From an uncultured Rhodospirillales bacterium (GTDB taxonomy: Bacteria; Pseudomonadota; Alphaproteobacteria; Rhodospirillales; UBA2165): DNA of 64,000 bases. The notes beneath the pieces were generated by a model. It did no database searches and was not told the DNA's origin. It saw only the letters and a list, made by a program, of their open reading frames with translations. The stretch spans positions 248,001-312,000 of the forward strand of contig CAJXKD010000001.1 of NCBI GenBank assembly GCA_913055735.1, written 5' to 3'. How positions within the stretch are numbered: the first letter of the stretch is position 1; each line of letters starts with the position of its first letter. Both the position numbers and the translations under genes were made by a program. Shown piece by piece: positions 30,620 to 38,794 of the stretch.

Positions 30620-31186
30620 ATGCCGCTCAGCAATGCCGTTTCCCGCAAAGCCATCCACACGCGCGAAATCCAATGTCGCGGATATCAGCGCGACGACGGG
30701 CTGTGGGATATCGAAGGGCATCTGGTCGATACCAAAGCCTATTCCTTCGAGAACCGGGACCGCGGCATGGTCGGCGCCGGACAGCCGATTCACGATATGT
30801 GGGTGCGCCTGACCGTCGACGACGACCTCGTCGTCCGCGAAGCCGAGGCCACCACCGATGCCTCCCCCTTCGCCATTTGCGGCAGTATCACCGGGCGCAT
30901 CAAGGAGCTGGAAGGCCTTACCGTCGCCAAGGGCTGGACCAAACAGGTGCATGCGCGCCTCGGCAACACCCTCGGCTGCACCCACATCACGCATATGCTG
31001 ACCGGCCCGCTGGCCACCACGGTCTTTCAGACCATCATGCCCATCAAGAACCGCAAAACTTGGGACGAGGGCGTAAAACCCAAGGAAAAGCCCTTCGTCA
31101 TCGACACCTGCCATGCCCTCGCCAGCGACGGTGAGGTGGTCAAATCGCGCTGGCCCGAATTCTATACGGGTAGCGATAAAATATAA
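30620..31186 (+). CDS. DUF2889 protein
   Basis: A 188-residue protein of the DUF2889 family, recognised by the N-terminal REIQCRGYQRDDGLWDIEG and the conserved HDMWVRLTVDDDLVVRE segment. It has two Cys-containing motifs, LGCTHIT and IDTCHAL. The biochemical role of the family is unknown. The start at 30620 follows AGAGGTGTCCCT; a longer frame upstream would overlap the permease gene and is not credible. It lies after the ars operon but 104 bases away, so it is probably separate. Confidence 0.75.
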   Translation: MPLSNAVSRKAIHTREIQCRGYQRDDGLWDIEGHLVDTKAYSFENRDRGMVGAGQPIHDMWVRLTVDDDLVVREAEATTDASPFAICGSITGRIKELEGLTVAKGWTKQVHARLGNTLGCTHITHMLTGPLATTVFQTIMPIKNRKTWDEGVKPKEKPFVIDTCHALASDGEVVKSRWPEFYTGSDKI

Positions 31187-31242
31187 TTATATCAGCAATT
31201 TAAGACTATTCCGCATGACCAAGCCAATTGCGCAATTCTAAA

Positions 31243-31259
31243 TTGCGAATGATTCTCAA
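31243..31259. promoter_or_regulatory. Fur-box-like site before the first ECF sigma gene
   Basis: TTGCGAATGATTCTCAA, one base from a perfect TTGAGAATGATTCTCAA dyad. It is placed 54 bases upstream of the sigma gene start, consistent with iron repression. Confidence 0.65.
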
Positions 31260-31312
31260 ATAATATAGGGTCGCGCCCGGAGAGCGCCATTGGAACCGGG
31301 TGGACCGCGCCG

Positions 31313-31837
31313 TTGGCGAATAAGACGATAAAAGAGCTGTTTCTCGCGCACAGGCGGGAGTTGCAAACCTACCTGACGCGATTGCTCCGGAATGCAGAGG
31401 TGGCCTCCGACCTTACCCAGGAAACGTTTTTGCGATTTGCCGAACGTCACGGGGAAAACCCGGCTGCAGCCGTTACACATGAGCGATCCTATCTCTATCG
31501 GACCGCTCACAACCTCGCCATTGACTACATTCGCCGCGAAAAGAGGGAGCGGACCGACCCCGTTGCCAATGAGGGCCTCTCCGATTTTCCGGATGAAGGC
31601 CCTTCGCCTGAGCGAACCATCAGTGGGAAAGATGAGTTGGCCCTTATGCGCGCTGCCTTGCTCGAATTACCCGAACGTACTCGGCAAATTTTTGTCCTCG
31701 CCCGTATCGAAGAGCTAACTTATCGGGAGGTGGCTACTCGCCTACGGATTTCCGAAAGCTCCGTCCAGAAACACCTAGCGATGGCGACGAAACATGTCAT
31801 GCAACGTTTGCGGCGATCACCTCCGCGCTACTTGTAA
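31313..31837 (+). CDS. FecI-like ECF sigma factor 1
   Basis: A 174-residue extracytoplasmic-function sigma factor of the iron-starvation (FecI) type. Region 2 contains LTRLLRNAEVASDLTQETFL and YLYRTAHNLAIDYIRR (to about residue 75); region 4 has the helix-turn-helix LTYREVATRLRISESSVQKH (about 137-156). The start is TTG at 31313; no ATG fits. It heads a sigma, anti-sigma, receptor, PepSY set and would transcribe the receptor when the siderophore is bound. A Fur-like box lies in its promoter. Confidence 0.88.
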   Translation: MANKTIKELFLAHRRELQTYLTRLLRNAEVASDLTQETFLRFAERHGENPAAAVTHERSYLYRTAHNLAIDYIRREKRERTDPVANEGLSDFPDEGPSPERTISGKDELALMRAALLELPERTRQIFVLARIEELTYREVATRLRISESSVQKHLAMATKHVMQRLRRSPPRYL

Positions 31838-31963
31838 CAGTTGCGTGAATGAGGTTTCTCTTCTTACTGAATCCCGTTTGGTATTTCGTCCTATTCCATA
31901 GACGGGCAATTTAGAAGCATTATATCGCAGCACCCCACACGAATAGACGAGGCAGAAATCCAA

Positions 31964-32974
31964 TTGACCGAGCAAACGGACAGCGAGCTGGATAGGATCG
32001 ATACAGTCGCCGCGGACTGGGTTGCTCGTCTCGGCGGCCCTTCATTAAGCGACAAAGAAGCGGAAGAGCTAGCCCTTTGGCTGGAGGCCGATACGCGGCA
32101 TGCCAAAGCATTCGACGAAGCTCAAACGACCTGGCGCAAAATGGAAAAGCTCCGGTTTGCGCCGGGGGAACTGGCGAACAACGTCCCTGCCCAAGACACG
32201 GGCGCGCGCCTTTTGGCAAAGCGCTTCTCCTCCAGACATCTCCGACGACAGGCAGGTGCGATCGCGGCAAGTCTGTTGATCGTCTTATTGGGGGTTGGCT
32301 TTTGGTATGGCGATCCACTCTTGGCGATAACGGCCGACTTTCAAACTGCGCCGGGTGAACGGCGAAGTCTGACGCTTGCGGACGGCAGCGTTATCGAGCT
32401 TGGCCCGGCAAGCGCCATATCCATTCAATACTCTGCGGATGAACGCCGTATCGATCTCCATTCTGGCCTGGCCTATTTTTCAGTGATGCCGGTAAAGCAG
32501 AATAGCTCCGGAAACAATGGACCCTTTGTCGTCCATACCGCGAACGGCACGGCCCAGGCGCTTGGCACAGAATTCATGGTCAACCGGTTGGAGACCGCCG
32601 TCGACGTAACGGTGATCGACCATGAGGTCGCCGTTCACGTCAACGACACGTCATCCGAAGCTGTTCTTTCCCGTGGACAAGGCGTCCGATATTCGGAGAC
32701 CGGTCTTGGCACCGTTCGAAATATCGACCTTAGGCATGCGACCGCATGGCGACGCGGGCGGCTGATTTTCGATCGGATACCGCTCGGCGAGGTCGTTGAG
32801 GCCCTGAACCGGTACAGGCGCGGAAGGATCGTGATCGTAAATCCACGATTGGCTGCACGAAATGTTAGTGGCGCCTTCGATGTAGAGGATCCGGAACGGC
32901 TGCTGGAAACAATCACGCGAGAGCTCCAGATCGCCACGACGTCTCTGCCACCGCTTGTGACGCTCCTGTATTAG
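31964..32974 (+). CDS. FecR-like anti-sigma factor 1
   Basis: A 336-residue single-span regulator relaying the receptor signal to the ECF sigma. The cytoplasmic N-terminal DUF4880-like part is ADWVARLGGPSLSDKEAEEL with a conserved FxxW region. One helix follows near 98-116 (AGAIAASLLIVLLGVGFWYG), then the periplasmic FecR domain (GERRSLTLADGSVIELGPAS, then LHSGLAYFSV) and a C-terminal receptor-contact domain. The start is TTG at 31964 with GAGG ahead. It is the partner of the sigma gene 126 bases upstream. Confidence 0.87.
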   Translation: MTEQTDSELDRIDTVAADWVARLGGPSLSDKEAEELALWLEADTRHAKAFDEAQTTWRKMEKLRFAPGELANNVPAQDTGARLLAKRFSSRHLRRQAGAIAASLLIVLLGVGFWYGDPLLAITADFQTAPGERRSLTLADGSVIELGPASAISIQYSADERRIDLHSGLAYFSVMPVKQNSSGNNGPFVVHTANGTAQALGTEFMVNRLETAVDVTVIDHEVAVHVNDTSSEAVLSRGQGVRYSETGLGTVRNIDLRHATAWRRGRLIFDRIPLGEVVEALNRYRRGRIVIVNPRLAARNVSGAFDVEDPERLLETITRELQIATTSLPPLVTLLY

Positions 32975-33063
32975 GCAAACCGCCACTTTCCCGCATTCGC
33001 AAATGTCCGGGATTATTTTTACCGACTCCGCCCCCAAATTCCGTCCCACTAGATAAGCGCGAT

Positions 33064-33078
33064 TAAGACGCATTCTTA
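33064..33078. promoter_or_regulatory. Fur-like inverted repeat before receptor 1
   Basis: TAAGA, CGCAT, TCTTA. It has the same architecture and, in opposite orientation, the same centre as the site before receptor 2 (TGAGA, ATGCG, TCTCA). It lies 34 bases before the receptor ATG. The arms are short, so the call is tentative. Confidence 0.45.
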
Positions 33079-33111
33079 TCTGTGACTTAGACGACTGAAA
33101 GGGACGGAAAA

Positions 33112-35580
33112 ATGGAACTACTACTAGCACGCCGGACCTCAACCGGCGGCGGCAAGCGTTTTAGATTTACCGTCCGCACGGCAGCGCTCATAACCGGCAT
33201 TGCCCTGTTTTCACCACCTGCAATCGTCAGTGCTCAGCAAACGGCGCCCTCGGCCACGGTCGCCCAGACCGCCGTGACATTCCGTATTCCAACCCAAAAT
33301 CTCAATGCCGCGCTAATTGCCTTTGCGGAAAGCGCCCGCCTGCAAATGATCTACGATGTCACGCTTGTCGATGGACTCCGCAATACGGCCTTAGACGGCA
33401 CATACACGGCGCCCCAAGGGCTGGCCCGCCTTCTCGCCGGGACCGGATTGACGTTCCATTTCACGGGGCCAAACACAGTATCTTTGGCGAAACCCGGCGG
33501 CAACGATCCCGGCGCCGCCGTTCTTGGTCCCATTATGGTCGGCGGGGCAACGCCCGGCCGCACGGTCGAAGGAGCCTATACGACCCCGAGGCTGAGCACA
33601 GCCACGGGTCTCGGAATATCGGCGCAGGAGACCCCGCAGTCGGTGACCGTCGTCACCTCGCAGCGGATCAAGGATCAAAACATGACGTCCCTAACGGACG
33701 TAGTGAAAAACACGCCGGGCATTTCGTCACAAGCCTACGACAGTTCGCGTGATGGCTACGCGTCGCGCGGTTTCCACGTTGACAACTACCAGATCGATGG
33801 AATTCCGATTCAGTGGGACGCAGGATGGGACGCGGGAGAAACCCAGAGTGATACGGCCCTCTACGAACGGGTCGAAGTGGTACGGGGGGCAACCGGCCTG
33901 TTGACTGGTGCGGGTAACCCGTCGGCATCCATCAATCTGGTCCGCAAACGCGCCGACAGCAAGGAATTCACGGGAACAGGTACGGTTTCAGCCGGCAGAT
34001 GGAATACTTATGGAGGCAAGGCCGATGTGAGCGCGCCGCTCACCGAAAACGGGTCCATCCGTGGACGCGCGGTGGCGGCCTATGAAGAAGGCGATTCCTT
34101 TATCGACTTGTTGCACAACGAAAAATGGGTCGCCTATGCCGTTGTCGATGCCGATATCACCGACCATCTCACGCTTAGTACGGGTTTCAGCTACCAAGAC
34201 AATAACCCGAAAGGCACGCTCTGGGGTGGCCTCCCCATTTGGTTCAGCGATGGCTCGCGCACCAATTGGGACCGCTCTAAAACCATCGGTGCCGACTGGA
34301 CCAAATGGGCCTCCACCAACGAAACCTATTTTGCCGATCTGACGTATGCGTTCGATAACGGCTGGGAGGCCAAGCTTAACCTCAGTCACGCGGAGAATGT
34401 CGGCGATCTTCGCTTACTCTATCTGTCCGGACAGGTGAACAAAACGACCGGCTTGGGATTGAGTGCGTTTCGCGGCCGCTACGATACGATCCGCAAACAA
34501 GATAATTTGGGATTAGGTTTTTCGGGCGAGTATCAATTGCTGGATCGCGAGCACGAGCTGACATTCGGCGCGACCTACAGCAAGCAAAATCACAAGGCCT
34601 ATACCTATTCGGGCGGGTCGGCCCCCGCCGTCGGGAACTTTTTTGCTTGGGACGGTTCTTACCCGGAGGCCTCCTGGGGCAATCGCAGCTTGAGCATTAA
34701 AGAGACCACGAACCAAACCGGCTTCTATGCTGCCACAAGACTGTCCCCGACGGACAAGCTGAAGGTCATCCTCGGCGGACGTGTCGCAAACTGGGAAAAA
34801 TATGGCGAAAGTTATGGCTCGAACGTCGACTATGGCGATGACGCCATACCGCTGCCCTACGCCGGTGTTCTATACGACGTCATAGAAAACCATACGGCTT
34901 ACGTTAGCTATACCGATATCTTCCTGCCACAAAATCAACGGGATCGCACGGGTGCACCTTTGGAACCAATTACCGGTGCGAGTTACGAGGCCGGATTCAA
35001 AAGCGCCTTTTTCGGCGGCGCATTAAATACCACGGCGAGTATTTTCCGGATCGAGCAAGACAACCTCGCACAGGAAGATGCGGGCCACTTCGTCCCCGGA
35101 ACGGCAACTCAAGCCTACTACGCCGCCAAAGGCGCGGTAAGCGAAGGCTTCGAGTTGGAAGTCGTTGGCGAAGTGCTGCCGGGATGGAATGTGAGCCTCA
35201 GCTATACCGAGTTCGAAGCCGAAGACGCGAGCGGCAAAGAAGTCAACACACGCCACCCCAAGGAACTGTTCAAACTGTTCACCACCTATGATTTTCCGGG
35301 CGAGTGGAAAGGCCTGACCATCGGCGGCGGCGTGAACTGGGAGGGCAGCAACTATACGGACACTACCAATCCGGTTACTAGCCAGCCGGAACGGCTCGAG
35401 CAGGAAGCCTATGCGATTGTCGATCTGATGGCGCGCTACGCCATCACCGACCGTCTGTCGGCGCAACTCAACGTCCACAACCTGTTCGATAAGACCTATT
35501 ACAGCCAGATCGGATTCTACACCCAACTGGCCTATGGCGAACCGCTGAACGTCAGCTTGTCGTTGGATTACACGTGGTAG
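33112..35580 (+). CDS. TonB-dependent siderophore receptor 1 with STN domain
   Basis: An 822-residue outer-membrane ferric-siderophore transducer, FhuE/FpvA-like. A signal peptide extends to about residue 42. The STN signalling domain follows (VTFRIPTQNLNAALIAFAES, about 55-110), then a linker, the plug (ETPQSVTVVTSQRIKDQNMT, near 165-185), and a 22-strand barrel ending in the usual terminal aromatic (LSLDYTW). The ligand is probably a hydroxamate or pyoverdine-like siderophore, by resemblance only. STN presence means it signals through the FecR-like protein just upstream. Confidence 0.92.
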   Translation: MELLLARRTSTGGGKRFRFTVRTAALITGIALFSPPAIVSAQQTAPSATVAQTAVTFRIPTQNLNAALIAFAESARLQMIYDVTLVDGLRNTALDGTYTAPQGLARLLAGTGLTFHFTGPNTVSLAKPGGNDPGAAVLGPIMVGGATPGRTVEGAYTTPRLSTATGLGISAQETPQSVTVVTSQRIKDQNMTSLTDVVKNTPGISSQAYDSSRDGYASRGFHVDNYQIDGIPIQWDAGWDAGETQSDTALYERVEVVRGATGLLTGAGNPSASINLVRKRADSKEFTGTGTVSAGRWNTYGGKADVSAPLTENGSIRGRAVAAYEEGDSFIDLLHNEKWVAYAVVDADITDHLTLSTGFSYQDNNPKGTLWGGLPIWFSDGSRTNWDRSKTIGADWTKWASTNETYFADLTYAFDNGWEAKLNLSHAENVGDLRLLYLSGQVNKTTGLGLSAFRGRYDTIRKQDNLGLGFSGEYQLLDREHELTFGATYSKQNHKAYTYSGGSAPAVGNFFAWDGSYPEASWGNRSLSIKETTNQTGFYAATRLSPTDKLKVILGGRVANWEKYGESYGSNVDYGDDAIPLPYAGVLYDVIENHTAYVSYTDIFLPQNQRDRTGAPLEPITGASYEAGFKSAFFGGALNTTASIFRIEQDNLAQEDAGHFVPGTATQAYYAAKGAVSEGFELEVVGEVLPGWNVSLSYTEFEAEDASGKEVNTRHPKELFKLFTTYDFPGEWKGLTIGGGVNWEGSNYTDTTNPVTSQPERLEQEAYAIVDLMARYAITDRLSAQLNVHNLFDKTYYSQIGFYTQLAYGEPLNVSLSLDYTW

Positions 35581-35587
35581 GCGCTTG

Positions 35588-36883
35588 ATGCGGGGGGTCT
35601 GGGTTCTTTTCCACCGGTGGGTCGGACTGACGATCGCGGGGTTCCTGATCGTCTCGGGGCTTACCGGCGCGGTGATCTCCTGGGACCATGAGCTGGACGA
35701 TCTGCTCAACCCTCACCTCACGGAGGTCGAGAGCCGCGGCCCCTCGCTTCCGCCGCTCGAACTGGCGCACGCCATCGAGCAACGCGATCCGCGCGCTCAA
35801 GTCACCTATGTCCCTCTCGCTGTGCCCGAAGGGGGCGAGTCGTTGGCATTCTCCGTTCAGCCCCGCGTCGACCCCGCCACCGGCAAGCTATTCGAAATCG
35901 GCTATAACCAGGTCTTTGTCGATCCGGTTCGCGGCAATGAACTCGGCAAACGAGACTGGGGTGCCGCCTGGCCCATCACCCGCGAGACCTTGGTCTCCTT
36001 CCTCTACGTGCTGCATTACTCCCTCCATATCCCGGAAATGTGGGGCATTCACGATTGGGGAATGTGGCTTCTCGGCGGCATCGCCATTCTGTGGACCCTC
36101 GACTGCTTTGTCGGTTTCTATCTCACCCTCCCCGCACGCCGCGCGCCCAATCCCGAACGCCCGGCCCCCGTCCAACGCCAGCTCGCACGTGGCTGGTGGG
36201 CCCGCTGGGCGCCCGCCTGGAAGATCAAAACGTCGGGCAGCGCCTTCCGCATCAATTTCGACATCCATCGAGCCTTCGGTCTCTGGGTGTGGGGTCTGTT
36301 GTTCATGCTCGCCTTCACCTCTTTCTCCCTCAACCTCTACCAAGAGGTCTTCTATCCGATCATGTCCACGGTTTCCGAGGTCACGCCTTCCCCTTTCGAT
36401 GCCCGCGAACGCAGAGCCGACAATGACCCCCTCACACCGGTCCTCGATTACGCCGCGATCATCGACCATGCCCGTGCCGAAGCTTTGCGACGCGGCTGGG
36501 AGGCGCCGGCGGGCGGCGTCTTTTTCGCCCGCTATTACGGTATCTATGGTGTCAGCTTTTTTCATCCAGGCGACGATCACGGCAGCGCCGGGGTCGGACC
36601 GCCCGTTCTCTATTTCGACAGCACCGACGGCCACCTATTGGGCGCCCGCCAGCCTTGGAAAGGCACGGCCGCGGACATCTTCGTTCAGGCCCAGTTCCCC
36701 CTCCATTCAGGGCGTATCCTCGGCCTGCCAGGGCGCATCATAGTTTCTTTGATGGGTCTTGTGACCGCCGCGCTCTCCATTACCGGCATCGTCATCTGGT
36801 GGAAAAAGCGCGCAGCGCGGCAATCGCGAAAGATTACACAGGCTACGAGGAGCGCCAAAGCCAAGCTCGCCCCGGCGGAATGA
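35588..36883 (+). CDS. PepSY-type membrane protein 1
   Basis: A 431-residue inner-membrane protein of the PepSY/PiuB group, about four helices. The N-terminal helix follows the motif LFHRWVGLTIAGFLIVSGLT with a conserved His; another is FNDIHRAFGLWVWGLLF-like (residues near 220-240); the C-terminal helix ends before a basic tail. PepSY proteins next to siderophore receptors (FoxB type) are linked to reductive iron release in the periplasm. It begins eight bases after the receptor stop, so it belongs to the same transcript. Confidence 0.85.
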   Translation: MRGVWVLFHRWVGLTIAGFLIVSGLTGAVISWDHELDDLLNPHLTEVESRGPSLPPLELAHAIEQRDPRAQVTYVPLAVPEGGESLAFSVQPRVDPATGKLFEIGYNQVFVDPVRGNELGKRDWGAAWPITRETLVSFLYVLHYSLHIPEMWGIHDWGMWLLGGIAILWTLDCFVGFYLTLPARRAPNPERPAPVQRQLARGWWARWAPAWKIKTSGSAFRINFDIHRAFGLWVWGLLFMLAFTSFSLNLYQEVFYPIMSTVSEVTPSPFDARERRADNDPLTPVLDYAAIIDHARAEALRRGWEAPAGGVFFARYYGIYGVSFFHPGDDHGSAGVGPPVLYFDSTDGHLLGARQPWKGTAADIFVQAQFPLHSGRILGLPGRIIVSLMGLVTAALSITGIVIWWKKRAARQSRKITQATRSAKAKLAPAE

Positions 36884-36920
36884 CGGGTCGGCAGGACGTT
36901 GCACACCCGCACGCCGGCAT

Positions 36921-36949
36921 TAGTTATTGAGAACCATTCTCAATAACTA
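36921..36949. promoter_or_regulatory. Perfect 29-bp Fur-box-like palindrome
   Basis: Thirteen-base perfect arms (TAGTTATTGAGAA and its complement) around a CCA centre. The core TTGAGAACCATTCTCAA matches the site before the first sigma gene. It lies 72 bases before the second ECF sigma gene. Confidence 0.75.
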
Positions 36950-37020
36950 TAGGGTCTACCCGCCATTTGGGTTTAGGGGGAAATCGGCACAGATGCCGTG
37001 ACCAGGGTAGCCGGGATTAA

Positions 37021-37539
37021 ATGACACAACGGACGTTTCGATCCCTCGCGCACGCGGTGGAGGTCTACTACGACGAGTTGCGCCGCTTCGTCTTGCAGCG
37101 AACCGGGTCCGCCGTTCTCGCGGATGAGGTCGTTCAGGAAACCTGGGTCCGTGCCAATACCACCAGTGCGGCGATGCCCGTCAATCCGAGGGCGTACCTG
37201 TATCGCATGGCGAGCAACTTAGCGATCGACCATCTGCGAAAGGATGCCCGGCGGACGACTGTTACACTCGACCAGAAGATCGCCGAAGAAGTCGCGTCCC
37301 CCAGCCCCGCCCCCGACGCGGTCGTCTCTGGCCAGGAGGAGGTTCGCATTCTATCCGAGGCATTGGACGAACTGCCCGAGAAATGCCGTGAGGTATTCCT
37401 CCTTTACAGAGGGCGCGGACTAACGATGCGCGAAATCGCGGAACAGCTTGGCATTTCGCATAAAACGGTCGAGAAACACATCGCCCGCGCGATGGTTCAT
37501 TGCCGGCAAACGCTGAAGCAGGCCGGTCGTAGTATATGA
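37021..37539 (+). CDS. FecI-like ECF sigma factor 2
   Basis: A 172-residue iron-starvation-type ECF sigma, paralogous to the one at 31313. Region 2 contains VLADEVVQETWVRAN and YLYRMASNLAIDHLRKD; the region 4 helix-turn-helix is LTMREIAEQLGISHKTVEKH (about 139-158). The start is ATG at 37021. It heads the second complete cassette and is preceded by a perfect Fur-like palindrome. Confidence 0.9.
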   Translation: MTQRTFRSLAHAVEVYYDELRRFVLQRTGSAVLADEVVQETWVRANTTSAAMPVNPRAYLYRMASNLAIDHLRKDARRTTVTLDQKIAEEVASPSPAPDAVVSGQEEVRILSEALDELPEKCREVFLLYRGRGLTMREIAEQLGISHKTVEKHIARAMVHCRQTLKQAGRSI

Positions 37540-37646
37540 TGCAGTATTTTTTCGGGCATGGATTGGGGGATTCGGTCTCGCACTTTCGTCATACGAATGC
37601 AGGGATTTCTCCGAAAACGAGAGGCACCGGGCGGGAGCCGTGATCG

Positions 37647-38669
37647 GTGAATGATATGGTAGCCGACAATTCATACCGGAAACCGGACGAGTTTCCCGAC
37701 ACGCTTCTCGAAGAGGCGGCGCTCTGGTTCGCGCGGCTCCGGGAGCCAGAACCCGATTCGCAACAGGCGGCGGAACGCCGGATGGCATTCGAAGATTGGC
37801 TCCAGGCCGACCCCCGTCATCGCGGTGCATTGGAGGAAACCGAGCGGCTGTGGGGAGCGCTCGCCCAACCCGCAGCGACGGCAATAGCCGAGGAATCCGT
37901 CTCCAAACCGCAAATAATACGGCATCGACGGCGCGCTCTTCCGTCTTGGTCGAGGCCTGCGGCCTTGGCGGCCTCGTTTCTCGTTGCCATGGCATTTGGT
38001 TTGATCGCTCAGGATGATCTCACCGACTGGGTACATGCCGACCACACAACCCGCGTCGGTGAACAAATTCCCGTGAATCTCGAAGACGGTAGCCGCGTCA
38101 CCCTCAACACCGACACGGCCGTTTCCGTCGACTTGAGTCCGAACCGGCGGAGCGTCGGTCTGTTGCGCGGACAGGCGTGGTTCGATGTCGCCGCCGATAC
38201 GTCTCGGCCCTTCTTCGTCGAGTCCCCTGCCGGCACCATCAAAGTGACGGGCACCAGTTTCGACGTTCATCTCGACCACAACACGACGATTGTCAGCGTT
38301 ACGGAAGGCCAGGTTGCGTTGACCGCGACCCAAGGTGCCGTTGAGCACCCGACCGCGAAATTACACGCCGGGCAACAAGCGCGTATTTCGAAAACCGGGA
38401 TCTCGGAAGTTCGCGCATTCGACAATACCGTCGTTACCGCGTGGCTGCGGCAACAATTGGTCTTTTACGATACCCCCCTTGAACAGGTGGTGGACGAGTT
38501 GAACCGTTATCGATCCGGGAAGATCGTAATTGCCGATGGCGATCTTCAAAATCTCAAAGTCAGCGGTGTCTTCAGAACCGACGATCCTGACGCCGCGCTG
38601 CCCGTCATTGCCAATACTTTGCCCATCGAAGTAACCCGTCTGACGAACTATCTGGTCCTCCTCCACTAG
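37647..38669 (+). CDS. FecR-like anti-sigma factor 2
   Basis: A 340-residue single-span anti-sigma. The N-terminal domain has EEAALWFARLREPEPDSQ and FEDWLQADPRHRGALEE. The membrane helix is near 108-124 (PAALAASFLVAMAFGLIAQ). The periplasmic FecR domain contains VNLEDGSRVTLNTDTAVSVD and VGLLRGQAWFDVA, and the C-terminal receptor-binding part contains LNRYRSGKIVIAD. The start is GTG at 37647 with GGGAG upstream. Same layout as the protein at 31964. Confidence 0.88.
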   Translation: MNDMVADNSYRKPDEFPDTLLEEAALWFARLREPEPDSQQAAERRMAFEDWLQADPRHRGALEETERLWGALAQPAATAIAEESVSKPQIIRHRRRALPSWSRPAALAASFLVAMAFGLIAQDDLTDWVHADHTTRVGEQIPVNLEDGSRVTLNTDTAVSVDLSPNRRSVGLLRGQAWFDVAADTSRPFFVESPAGTIKVTGTSFDVHLDHNTTIVSVTEGQVALTATQGAVEHPTAKLHAGQQARISKTGISEVRAFDNTVVTAWLRQQLVFYDTPLEQVVDELNRYRSGKIVIADGDLQNLKVSGVFRTDDPDAALPVIANTLPIEVTRLTNYLVLLH

Positions 38670-38745
38670 CCCCGAAATCAACATCCTAAAAAAAATCCGA
38701 TCCCGACTGGGGGATTCCTACATCCGGCATCGTCTCATTTTTAAT

Positions 38746-38760
38746 TGAGAATGCGTCTCA
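38746..38760. promoter_or_regulatory. Fur-like inverted repeat before receptor 2
   Basis: TGAGA, ATGCG, TCTCA; flanked by a second copy of CGTCTCATTT at 38731-38740 (direct repeat of 38754-38763). It lies 35 bases before the receptor start. Confidence 0.55.
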
Positions 38761-38794
38761 TTTGAAAAATATCCGATCAGGAGGGATCGAACGA

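Noticed and set aside
33000..33112. A specific FecI-type promoter (-35/-10) before the receptors
   Set aside because: Short GTCC and CGTC words occur before both receptors but at inconsistent spacing; not enough to call a site.
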